Positions 22,156 to 31,112 of a stretch of DNA of 64,000 nt are shown one piece after another (within the stretch, counting starts at the first letter, position 1; every line of letters starts with the position of its first letter). A model generated the notes under the pieces. That model made no database searches. It was not told where the DNA came from and worked only from the letters and a program-made list of their open reading frames with translations. This DNA is from Lotus japonicus (lineage: Eukaryota > Streptophyta > Magnoliopsida > Fabales > Fabaceae): positions 67,595,984 to 67,659,983 of the forward strand of contig NC_080046.1 of the NCBI RefSeq assembly GCF_012489685.1. The letters are read 5' to 3'. The position numbers were made by a program, and so were the translations under genes.

Positions 22156-22401
22156 TGTATAGCTTCAGAACTTCTGAAGCTTTTCCACTGTTCATACTGA
22201 ACATGGTGAATGCGAAAGCGTTGCTTGGGTTACCCTTTATACACAGTGCTTCTGATTTGTGTGAGATTGAGTTGAGGTCAGAGCCTGTAAATAGCACACT
22301 CAGAAAAACACGTTAGAGTACCACAATTGTTCATATCAAAAGGTTAACTTGTAATCATCAAAACATAGAGTTGTACTACTAGATCAAAACTTGATCTTAC
22401 A
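22156..22401 (-). repeat. 5' LTR of element A, segment 2
   Basis: Continues exactly from 10494 and matches 972-1217. It carries the U3 palindrome at 22161-22181 and ends cttaca. The next base belongs to the RT of element C. Confidence 0.93.
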
Positions 22402-22402
22402 A

Positions 22403-23647
22403 GGAGTAGCATGTTTGCTAAAATTCAGACTATATCAAATGGACGTCAAGAGTGCATTCTTGAATGGTTACCTGGATGAAGAAGTCTATGTGGAACAACC
22501 TAAAGGGTTTGTAGATCCAAGTTTTCCAGATCATGTGTACAGATTGAAAAAGGCTCTGTATGGCTTAAAACAAGCACCTAGAGCCTGGTATGAAAGATTA
22601 ACAGAGTTTCTGATCAACAATGGTTATGACAAAGGTGGCATTGACAAAACCTTGTTTGTTAAGAAAAATGGCAGTGAACTCATGGTAGCTCAAATTTATG
22701 TTGATGACATCGTGTTTGGTGGCATGTCGAACCATATGGTGGAACAATTTGTTGAACAAATGAAATCTGAGTTTGAAATGAGTCTTGTAGGCGAATTAAC
22801 TTACTTTCTGGGACTTCAGGTAAAACAGATGGAAGATACCTTATTCATCACTCAAAGTAAGTATGCCAAGGGAATTGTTAAGAAGTTTGGTCTTGAGAAT
22901 GCTGGCCATAAAAGAACTCCTGCTGCAACTCATATCAAGCTTTCAAAGGATGGGAAAGGTACTGATGTGGATCCTAGTTTATATAGAAGCATGATTGGAA
23001 GTCTTTTGTATCTCACTGCCAGCAGACCAGATATTACTTTTGCAGTTGGAGTCTGTGCTAGGTATCAAGCAGAACCAAAGACTAGTCATCTCATTCAAGT
23101 GAAAAGGATCATTAAGTATGTCAGTGGTACAAGTGATTATGGCATTTTGTACTCTCGCAACACTAATTCAGTGTTAACAGGTTACTGTGATGCGGATTGG
23201 GCTGGAAGTGCTGATGATAGGAAGAGCACATCAGGTGGATGTTTCTTTCTTGGAAGCAATCTAATTTCTTGGTTCAGTAAAAAGCAAAATTGTGTCTCTC
23301 TCTCTACGGCAGAAGCTGAATATATAGCTGCTGGAAGCAGTTGCACTCAGTTGATGTGGATGAAACAAATGTTAAAGGAGTATAATGTGCAACAAGATGT
23401 TATGACATTGTTTTGTGACAATCTAAGTGCTATCAACATATCCAAAAATCCAATTCAGCACAGCAGAACAAAACATATTGATATTCGTCATCATTTCATC
23501 AGGGAGTTGGTTGAAGATGGTACTGTTACTCTGGAACATGTCTCAACTGAGAAGCAGTTAGCAGATATTTTTACCAAAGCTCTGGATGCCACACAGTTTG
23601 AAAAATTGAGGCAGTTATTGGGTATCTGTTTATTTGAGGAATTATAG
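22403..23647 (+). CDS. pol: Copia RT-RNase H of element C (5'-truncated by element A)
   Basis: The reading frame enters RT at [19 protein letters not shown], so RT lacks its N-terminal fingers. It retains [24 protein letters not shown] (active-site Asp pair), [12 protein letters not shown], then RNase H with [25 protein letters not shown] and ADIFTKAL. It is open to a normal C-terminus. There is no start codon of its own; any ATG here is internal. Sequence differs clearly from A and B, so C is another family. Confidence 0.92.
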   Translation, partial: GVACLLKFRLYQMDVKSAFLNGYLDEEVYVEQPKGFVDPSFPDHVYRLKKALYGLKQAPRAWYERLTEFLINNGYDKGGIDKTLFVKKNGSELMVAQIYVDDIVFGGMSNHMVEQFVEQMKSEFEMSLVGELTYFLGLQVKQMEDTLFITQSKYAKGIVKKFGLENAGHKRTPAATHIKLSKDGKGTDVDPSLYRSMIGSLLYLTASRPDITFAVGVCARYQAEPKTSHLIQVKRIIKYVSGTSDYGILYSRNTNSVLTGYCDADWAGSADDRKSTSGGCFFLGSNLISWFSKKQNCVSLSTAEAEYIAAGSSCTQLMWMKQMLKEYNVQQDVMTLFCDNLSAINISKNPIQHSRTKHIDIRHHFIRELVEDGTVTLEHVSTEKQLADIFTKALDATQFEKLRQLLGICLFEEL

Positions 23648-23842
23648 CAATTAAAGGGATTTTTGTGTGCCAACGGCTATTTTGTTATTACTTCTGAGAC
23701 ACGCTTAATCAGGAATTTCCATTGTTTCTTGATAATCTCTTCTGCAACTTCCACTGTGCAACTTCCAATCTCTGAAACTCACTCCAAAACCGTCCATTCC
23801 TTTCTTGAAGACCCGTGTTTCCTTCTGTGTGTTTTCTTCACC

Positions 23843-25720
23843 ATGAGTCAAGATTCTAGCAAGAAACTCACTCCTGAGATGAATGCTTACGGGCTAAAGG
23901 TAATGGGTCTGAAATCCAAAACCCCAAAATCTTCAAGGGTATCCAAATCCTCTCCTCATACCAGTGAAATCGCAATTGCTCAAGGTATCTCTCAACCATC
24001 ATCTGATCCGCACAAGAAGAAAGGGAAAAAGGCACGATCCAAGTCAGATGCGTCCAAAGCAAAGAGGAAGATGGTAACGAGAGGCTCTGAGGCTACTCAG
24101 AGAGTGAATTCCGAGGCTGAGATCAACCCAAGTACGGGTGATGATGTTGATGATTCTCGTATCACTGAAGTGTTGGAAACTCCTCTCAAGGAAGTTTTAC
24201 ATGCAAATGTAGATCCAATTGTTCCATCACCAAGCAACAACCAATCAAGCCACGGTGTTGATACTGATTGCAACAAGGATTCTGATCATCTTGAGGAAGA
24301 GGTAATGGTTCCCATCTCTACTCCCTCTGTTGATAAAACTATGCATGTCGAGGATGTTCAGGATGTTATTGAAAACTCAGAATCTGATGAGGTGTTGATC
24401 AACACCCTTGGTGCTTCTGCTTCTGTTGCTTCAAAAAGGCAAAAGATGACTGTTGTTCGTAAGTACTCTACGCGTTCCTCTGGCAAGAAGTTAGGTTTGG
24501 GTTTGAGTGAGAACAAGAAGAGCAAGAAGGTCATTATTCTTGATGATGATACTCCTGTTGTCCAGAATGTCAAGAGAAAGGTTCACAAAGATAATGCTGC
24601 TCCTGTTGTTGATGAGACTCCAACTGAGGAGTTGGATAAGTCAGATACTTGTTCTGCTGCTCGGAAGCGCAAGATTGGGAAACGAATTCCAGAAAATGTG
24701 CCTGCTGCTCCTTTGGATAACATTTCTTTTCACTCTGAAGAGAGTGTTGGTAAGTGGAAGTATGTTTATCAGCGCAGGATTGCTCAAGAGAGGGAATTGA
24801 CTGGTGAGATTCTGCATTGTCAAGAAATTATGAAACTTCTTGAGGCTGTTGGGTTATTGAAAACTGTTACTGAGATAGGTGGCTACTATGACAAGTTGGT
24901 GAGAGAATTTATTGTGAATGTGACTACAAATTGCACTGTTTCTGGGCATCCTGATTTCAGGAAAGTGTTTGTGCGTGGTAAGTGTGTCCATTTTTCACCT
25001 GAGATCATTAACCAGTATTTGGGAAGGAGCACTGTTGCCACAGGAAATGAAGAGCTGTCATTGAGTGCTATCACTAAAGAACTCACGGCTGGTCAGACTA
25101 TGGTATGGCCTGCTAAAGGATTGCTGTCTTCTACTTATTTGAGTGTGAAGTATGCTATCTTGAATCGCATTGGTGCTGCAAATTGGGCTCCTACCACTCA
25201 TAGCTCAGATGTTTCTTCAGGTTTGGCAAAATTAATTTATCTGGTTGGAACTCAAACTCAGTTTGATTTTGGTGAATATGTCTTTGCTCAAACTATGAAG
25301 CATGCTGAAACTTTTGCTGTCAGGCTTCCTATTGGTTTTCCTTGTTTAATTTGTGGGATTATTTTGAGTCAACATCCTCAAATTCTCCTTGATGATGAGG
25401 TTCCTAGCCAGAAAGCTAGTCTTCTCACTATTGATTCCAGGCTGCTAGCTGGTGCCCATGTTTCTGATGTTGCTGGTTTGGCTGAGATGACTCAGGGGGA
25501 GGGTACTTCCTCTCAGAAGACTCCTGAGACTCCAATTGCTGCGCTTATTGCTGTGTCTAAGATGCTTCAGGACACAATTACTAGTTGTACATTGAGGAAG
25601 AAGAATGTGGACACTCTCATTCTGCAGTTGACTAAAGGCAAGAGGCCTCTTGAAGACAATGCTGCTGCTCATGCTCAAGATGATGTTGGTACTTCTGATG
25701 ATGATACTACTAGTGATTAG
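23843..25720 (+). CDS. Env-like / plant transposon-protein ORF of element C (625 aa)
   Basis: Follows RNase H by about 195 bases. The first ATG is at 23843 (MSQDSSKKLTPEM); the frame is open upstream without an ATG. The N-terminal 330 residues are Ser/Lys/Asp-rich with basic clusters, suggesting disorder and nuclear localisation. From about 365 to 560 there is a globular domain with YVYQRRIAQEREL, YYDKLVREFIVN and IINQYLG, which resembles the 'putative plant transposon protein' domain common in legume proteins. It shares the YxKLVxEF ... LG pattern with the env-like ORFs of A and B, so these are probably distant relatives. No membrane anchor is evident. Function is unknown. Confidence 0.75.
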   Translation: MSQDSSKKLTPEMNAYGLKVMGLKSKTPKSSRVSKSSPHTSEIAIAQGISQPSSDPHKKKGKKARSKSDASKAKRKMVTRGSEATQRVNSEAEINPSTGDDVDDSRITEVLETPLKEVLHANVDPIVPSPSNNQSSHGVDTDCNKDSDHLEEEVMVPISTPSVDKTMHVEDVQDVIENSESDEVLINTLGASASVASKRQKMTVVRKYSTRSSGKKLGLGLSENKKSKKVIILDDDTPVVQNVKRKVHKDNAAPVVDETPTEELDKSDTCSAARKRKIGKRIPENVPAAPLDNISFHSEESVGKWKYVYQRRIAQERELTGEILHCQEIMKLLEAVGLLKTVTEIGGYYDKLVREFIVNVTTNCTVSGHPDFRKVFVRGKCVHFSPEIINQYLGRSTVATGNEELSLSAITKELTAGQTMVWPAKGLLSSTYLSVKYAILNRIGAANWAPTTHSSDVSSGLAKLIYLVGTQTQFDFGEYVFAQTMKHAETFAVRLPIGFPCLICGIILSQHPQILLDDEVPSQKASLLTIDSRLLAGAHVSDVAGLAEMTQGEGTSSQKTPETPIAALIAVSKMLQDTITSCTLRKKNVDTLILQLTKGKRPLEDNAAAHAQDDVGTSDDDTTSD

Positions 25721-25980
25721 TGCCCTTGTTCCTTCATCTCTTCAATATGGTTGTACTATTTTGTTGACCTTTGTTGTTTCTCTGCACCCTTTGACAATTT
25801 CTGCTAATAAGGGGGAGAATGGTACTGTTGCTTGTTAGTACTGTTGTTTGAGTGTTTTTGTTCAGACTAAGTTTGATGTTGTTCAGTAGGGTGGTACGTT
25901 CATCATATGATGTGTGCTGTTGTGTGCAAATGGATGAGTTTGTTGTTTGGCTGTCTGATCATGTTTTAGCAAAAATTTGC

Positions 25981-25993
25981 CAAAGGGGGAGAT
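25981..25993 (+). other. Polypurine tract of element C
   Basis: caaagggggagat directly before the LTR. A second purine tract lies upstream near 25806-25817. Confidence 0.8.
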
Positions 25994-26866
25994 TGTAGTT
26001 CTTTTGATTGGCTGCATTTTGCTCAAAACATGATGGGCAACCATATGTTCCAACATCTGGAGCAACATGGTGGAATTACATATGTTGCTTGTTCAGTCGT
26101 TAAAGTCAAGCTTGTTGTGAGGTTGCTAACTGTATGGTGATTCAGAAGTTTTTATCCTATGCTGTGCGTTTTATCTTCTGAAGGCGTGCTTGTTTTAATC
26201 TTGGCTGAAGTAACAAGATTAATATCGTATGGACCAAGTCTATCTCAAATTCTGTTTTACTTGGTTCTGTTATTTTATTCTGGCAAGATTTGATTCCATG
26301 AAGATTCTTTCCAGAAGTGTGTTAGTGGACTCTATGACGTTCAGCCCATTGAAGATCCAAGCCCCAAGTGAACGTCTATATAAAAGGAACTTGTAAACCC
26401 TAGCTACGCACGGATTCAGAGATTCAGATATTGATTTTAGGGTTTTGTTTGTGAGTCATCTTGTGAGTGTTGTACCAACTTAGTGCTTTAGTTCATCAAA
26501 GTACTGAGTTGAATTTGTTTAGTTGAGTTGTAATCTCATCAAACTGTTTTTGATAAACATGTCTTGATCACTGTGGCAGTGATTGTTAGGAGTTAGAGAA
26601 AGTTTTCTCATAGCTTAGAGGAGAAGGGCTAAGCTTGATTCACTTGTGTAATAGTGGTGAACATATAAGAGGCTCTATACTAAGGGGGAGTACTTAGGTA
26701 TAGGAGGGACTTTTATGTGACCTGAGAACTATTATTTGATAGTGAATTGACTCCTGGATTGGTATCCTCCAGACGTAGGTGATGTTCACCGAACTGGGTT
26801 AACAACTCCTTGTGTTTTAACTGTTTGTTTATTATTGATACTCTGATTGTGTTTTGTTGTGCTACA
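25994..26866 (+). repeat. 3' LTR of element C (873 bp)
   Basis: Starts tgtag and ends ctaca, a 5-bp terminal inverted repeat. A TATA box (tatataaaa) is at 26377-26385, giving a predicted RNA start near 26410. The next five bases, cattg, would be the target duplication; the partner is outside the window. The 3' boundary is inferred from the inverted repeat alone. Confidence 0.75.
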
Positions 26867-27623
26867 CATTGTTGCAACATTGTGTATCACATCTGTCCTA
26901 GGTGAATACGAATTTCAGAGGGTGGTCGAGGAGGTGATGAGGGTGGTTTTGGAAATAAAATTACATGTTAAATTTATAGCATTAGTAACAATTTCAACAT
27001 CATTTTGTGCATACCTCCTCGACAATAAAGCAAGGACTTTCAATTTCCTCCATTTTCTATTCATCATATACTTCTTCCTCTTATCTTTGGGATTTCTTAT
27101 GAAAAAAACTCATCCTATTTTTTTCTCCGTTCGTCTATTCCATGGTAAGTATTTTCAACCTTCTTCCATATTTTCCATACTCCTCTCTTTCCTCCCTTTT
27201 ATTTTTCTGTTTCTCAAATCGTTATTCGATTATATGTTAAGGAACATTCACCTTCAATTTTTCTTTCATTTGAAACAACTATAGAGAAAAATAATTTATC
27301 AATCATGTGCAAGGTAATGCTTTCTATCTTAATGCAAAAAATAATTAATTTTGCTATGCATGCGCATTGGTTAGAATTTGTTTAATTTGCTCTTTTGAGA
27401 CATTTCTCACATTATTTCTTTAATATATAACATTCTCTTTCACCTGTTCTTTGTGGCATTGTGTTTATCTTATTTTGATTTATTGTTTTCAGAGTTTTAT
27501 TTCCATTTTTTATTTTATAATTCTCCACCACCACTGTATGATCGCAATATTATAAGTTTATTATTGGTTACATTATCCTCTTATCACTCCATTTTATTTT
27601 TGTGTAAAATGATTTATTTCATG
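26867..27623. other. AT-rich intergenic sequence
   Basis: No gene recognised; short ORFs are low-complexity Phe/Leu/Ser strings. The last ten bases (27614-27623, ttatttcatg) recur at 28380-28389, around a TIR-element candidate. Confidence 0.5.
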
Positions 27624-27631
27624 TTTCATTA

Positions 27632-28381
27632 TAGGGGTGTTCGCGGTTCGGTTTTAAAGGAAAAATTCATCCAATCCGATCGCTTCAGTTTTATAATTTA
27701 ATCATCCAATCGTTTGTTTTTCCGAACCAATCGGATCCAATTTTTATCAGTTTGGATTGACTTGGATTTCAGTTTTTCAAAGAAACTAAAAATCTTCAAA
27801 TAAATAACTAAATAGAAAATAAAATCATAAAACAAGAAGCACCGTAAAAGTTACAGAGACAAGATATCATTATTTTCACTATCATCAATATTGTATAAAC
27901 TGAATTAAGTACGCACAGAATTATGATTGTTAAGAGATGACTGTAATTTGTAACACTACTGCATTTCATGGACAATATATAATTAACTCTATCTAAGTTG
28001 ACTATCAAGCAATTTTACAATCGTATTGTTTTGAGTAAAAGGCAAAGAAGCAGAACAAGAGGGTTTCACTTTCCCTGAATGAAAAGCAGACATATGTCTC
28101 CTAACTTGAAAAAGGTTAAACACATTACTGTAAAGGTTTGAGTATACATGGAATAAAACAGTATAAGTATGGTTAAATGGGTAATTTATGTATGTCAAAA
28201 TTTAAATAAAGAAATACTTTCGGTTTGGTTTGGATCGGTTCGATTTTGAACATGAGAACTGAAAACCAAACCGAGCCATTAACAAAATATCGGTTTTTGC
28301 GGTTTTCGATTTTTTTGGTTTTCGGTTTTTTAGATCGGTTTGAGCGGTTTTATTTGGTTTGGTTCGGTTCTGAACACCCTT
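27632..28381. mobile_element. Candidate non-autonomous DNA element with short TIRs
   Basis: Starts ataggggtgttc and ends gaacacccttat, a near-perfect 12-bp inverted repeat (one mismatch). Both ends are rich in cggtt words, while the middle is AT-rich without coding capacity. Superfamily is uncertain: the 10-bp direct repeat ttatttcatg lies at 27614-27623 and 28380-28389, but the left copy is offset from the TIR. Confidence 0.5.
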
Positions 28382-29079
28382 ATTTCATGATCCTATTATT
28401 TATTCATTCTTCCATTTTGTATTCACCATTATATATTGTTTCACCCATTTTTAAATCATGAAGGGGAAAGACGGAAATCCTTCAATTTATCTGCTTGGAT
28501 TGATAAAATAGATTTTTTCTCCATTGTCCCTGGTAGGCGGTGGTTACCAAAGGTATGATCGAAGAGTCAAAGACAAAAAAGGGAAACGAGTTCAAACTTA
28601 AAAGTAATAGTCACATGAGACTTTATTCAAAAATAAGAGAAGCTTTTGGTTCTAAATAATTTTCGTAAATTATCTATTATTTTGGTTTATTTAATGTGGT
28701 GATTTTTTCCTATTATTTGATTTGAGTTTTATTAGAAGTGGTTCATTTTGTTGTTACATATTGATTTCTCTTCGAAATTAACATTTTGAATCAAAATATA
28801 TGTTATTATTATTCTTAGTTATTATAAATAGAAACATTGATATGAAAAATGATCAATTAAATATTAATAATTAAACATGTATTAAAAAATTAAAAATACT
28901 GATTTAATATATATACAAAAGTTTGAGTGAATTTAAGTTTTATAATTTAAAATATTTAATTTTTTCATATTTAAATAAGTAAGAAATCATGGTAGATTGA
29001 AACAATTGTTAAAATATATTTACTAAAATGATACAAAACATAATATTACACAAAATTTAAATTGTAAATAACAAAAGTC
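28382..29079. other. AT-rich sequence, possible Helitron body
   Basis: No coding sequence. It leads into the Helitron-type 3' end at 29080-29110. The 5' end of any Helitron was not identified. Confidence 0.35.
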
Positions 29080-29110
29080 ACCCGTGCAGGGCACGGGTAA
29101 TTCCACTAGT
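29080..29110 (+). mobile_element. Helitron-type 3' terminus
   Basis: An 8-bp hairpin (acccgtgc, loop agg, gcacgggt) is followed after seven bases by CTAGT and then T. Hairpin plus CTRRT before a T is the Helitron 3' signature. Confidence 0.6.
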
Positions 29111-29279
29111 TAAATATATTAAATAATATAACCGTTGATGGACCAGGCAATTTCAATGGATGGGCAAAATGTATCTTGCCTACATGTGTTTGAAGGCACA
29201 AAATGGATACTGACTAAAAGGAAGCTTGAGAGATAAACATTAAATGAACAATGTGTGAAACGAACAAATTAATATCAAC

Positions 29280-29423
29280 TTTTCAGTTGCACATTTCCTT
29301 AAAAGCCCCACGAGCTTGCTTTCCACTAATTCATTTTCAGTTACACATTGCCTTGAAGACCCCACGAGCTTGCCTTCCACCTATTCATGTTGAAATTTTT
29401 TCAGTTACACATTACCTTGAAGA
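29280..29423. repeat. Tandem repeat, about 54-bp unit, 2.5 copies
   Basis: Units start at about 29280, 29334 and (partial) 29398, each opening ttttcagtt(a/g)cacatt and including cccacgagcttgc in the full copies. Copies differ at several bases. Confidence 0.7.
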
Positions 29424-29818
29424 AAGACTTACTAACCTAAAAAAAATTAATAACAGTAAAGCATCTACTTCAGTTAGATTAGTTTTGGTATGTCAATGGT
29501 CTAAATTTGCAGTCAATTTTTCTGCAGGAATATATCTCCAAACAAGGAAAGGAATAAGACATTTTTTCCCTTTCAATTTCTTAAACCCACAAAATTTTAC
29601 AATTCCTTATAATAGCAGCTCCTAAGATAAACTAACATTAAATAATAGTGGCATATTGGCAATGACAGTTTCAGAAACTGAATAAAATTGCTAATGTCAG
29701 GAGGCTCTTCACCTACCTACATTAAATAAATAAAAATGCAATATATTAGATTGAACCATGCATCTATTGTATATCACTATATAAACAAATCAATCACACA
29801 CTCAAATCATACATATAT

Positions 29819-30096
29819 TGTTCCGGTATGGAACTATCCTCTCGGGCTAATCGATTTAGAACGAAAGGAATGTAAAATAGACCAATGAAAAGTCAAGCAA
29901 GGGCTAAGCAATTGAGAGCGATAAGGAACGAACAAGATGAAAAATGCGTGAAAATGATAGGATCTCGCCGCTTGGGCGGTCCTTCTTTATTTATAGTTGG
30001 GTTTTGATCCGGTTGGATCATGGGTTACCCGGCCCATCTAATACATGATTCGGTCAGCCTGAGTAATATACATATTGATCAGCCCATACCATACCA
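29819..30096 (-). repeat. 3' LTR of element D
   Basis: Starts tgttccggtatgg and ends ccatacca. A TATA-like ctataaataaa lies on the - strand at 29985-29995. The adjoining 30097-30106 reads TGAGGGCTTG on the - strand, a short PPT. Confidence 0.93.
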
Positions 30097-30733
30097 CAAG
30101 CCCTCAAGACATTGAGGCTTAGTATAAGGCGAAAGTGTCTTTAATAAGCCCTCAACCATTAAAGCCCTCATGATGCAATTAGAATGGGCGTGTAAATCAT
30201 AACATGTGTTCATTTGAGTAAAAGTAAATAATAATAATAACCACGTCAAACCAGCTCTTTCCCCTTCTTCTTTTCTTGCGTGTTCAACCTAACCTGTCAA
30301 ATCTCTGAGCCTATTACCTGCTACGCCCTGACTGTGGAAAGAATCATCATTGCTTTTCCTGCTACAATTACATCAACAGATATCCACAAATATTTTGGAA
30401 CTTGAGCCGCAGCATTACCGCGTCTTTAAATCCCATCAACATGATTACCATCATAAAAAATAAATGCGATTAAAAGCACATAAAATGAATTCAAACACAA
30501 AAGGTTGTGCCGTTCCAGCGACTCCTGGAACGTCATGATTGCCGGACTAAAATGTCCTTTCCACTTGGCCTTTTCAATGAATCACGCCCGTTCAAATTCA
30601 AATCCTTGATCGACGTGTCCTCTTTTAATACAAACATCAAACTTGACTCTTGAATACCCAAATGTAAGCACGTGTTCACTCATCTGGTAATCAATGTACC
30701 TTTTCATCTCACCCTTTCATCCTCCTTCCTTCT

Positions 30734-30743
30734 CTATATAAAG
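30734..30743 (+). promoter_or_regulatory. TATA box of the antisense gene in element D
   Basis: ctatataaag on the + strand, about 370 bases upstream of the ATG at 31113. A likely 5'-UTR intron (GT at 30917, AG at 31099-31100) lies between. Confidence 0.55.
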
Positions 30744-31112
30744 CCCCCTATTTTACCCCTCTCATCACTTACCTGCAATTCCTTACTACCAACGTTCTTT
30801 TCAAGTAAAACACAAACCCACACCCTGCTTCTTCTCTGCCAAACCCGCTTTCCTATTTCCTGCATTCGTCATCAACCAACCCAGCAAAGTCCTTGAAGTT
30901 CCAAACTTTCTCTCAGGTAACAATCTTCTTCCCTTTTCTTCTTTATTTCATACTTTCACATGAACTTGCGCATAAAAGTTTCTATTTTTGATACCCATAA
31001 CTCTTTCTCTACCCAGAAACACTTCATAAACCTTGCATTGTAAACTAAAAACTTATACTCTATTCCTTCTTCATCTTACTTCTAAACCTTTCACTTTCAG
31101 GACACTTTGAAA

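Larger units (their letters stand above)
1..22401 (-). mobile_element. Element A: Sirevirus-type Ty1/Copia retrotransposon, window-truncated, gapped, hosting element B
   Basis: On the - strand the order is 5' LTR (right), PBS, gag, pol, env-like ORF, 3' region, PPT, 3' LTR (left). The first 66 bp of the left LTR lie outside the window. The right LTR is cut by element B (10495-22150) plus a 5-bp duplication, so A itself is 1-10494 joined to 22156-22401. Both LTRs come to 1283 bp and look identical over the 1217 bp visible in both. A interrupts the RT gene of a third Copia element (C) at 22401/22402. Pol order (protease, integrase, RT) is Copia, and the 3' env-like ORF with repeated polypurine tracts fits Sireviruses. 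The copy is not autonomous: two nonsense mutations in the env-like ORF and a gap over RT/RNase H. Confidence 0.93.
22402..26866 (+). mobile_element. Element C: Ty1/Copia (Sirevirus-like) retrotransposon, 3' part only
   Basis: The coding sequence starts abruptly in RT at the LTR edge of element A, so A inserted into it; the 5' half must lie left of the window. RT-RNase H, an env-like ORF, PPT and 3' LTR follow on the + strand. Its ORFs are still open, so C was probably young when A hit it. The 5-bp duplication for A should be aggag (22402-22406), but the other copy is not in the window. Confidence 0.9.
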
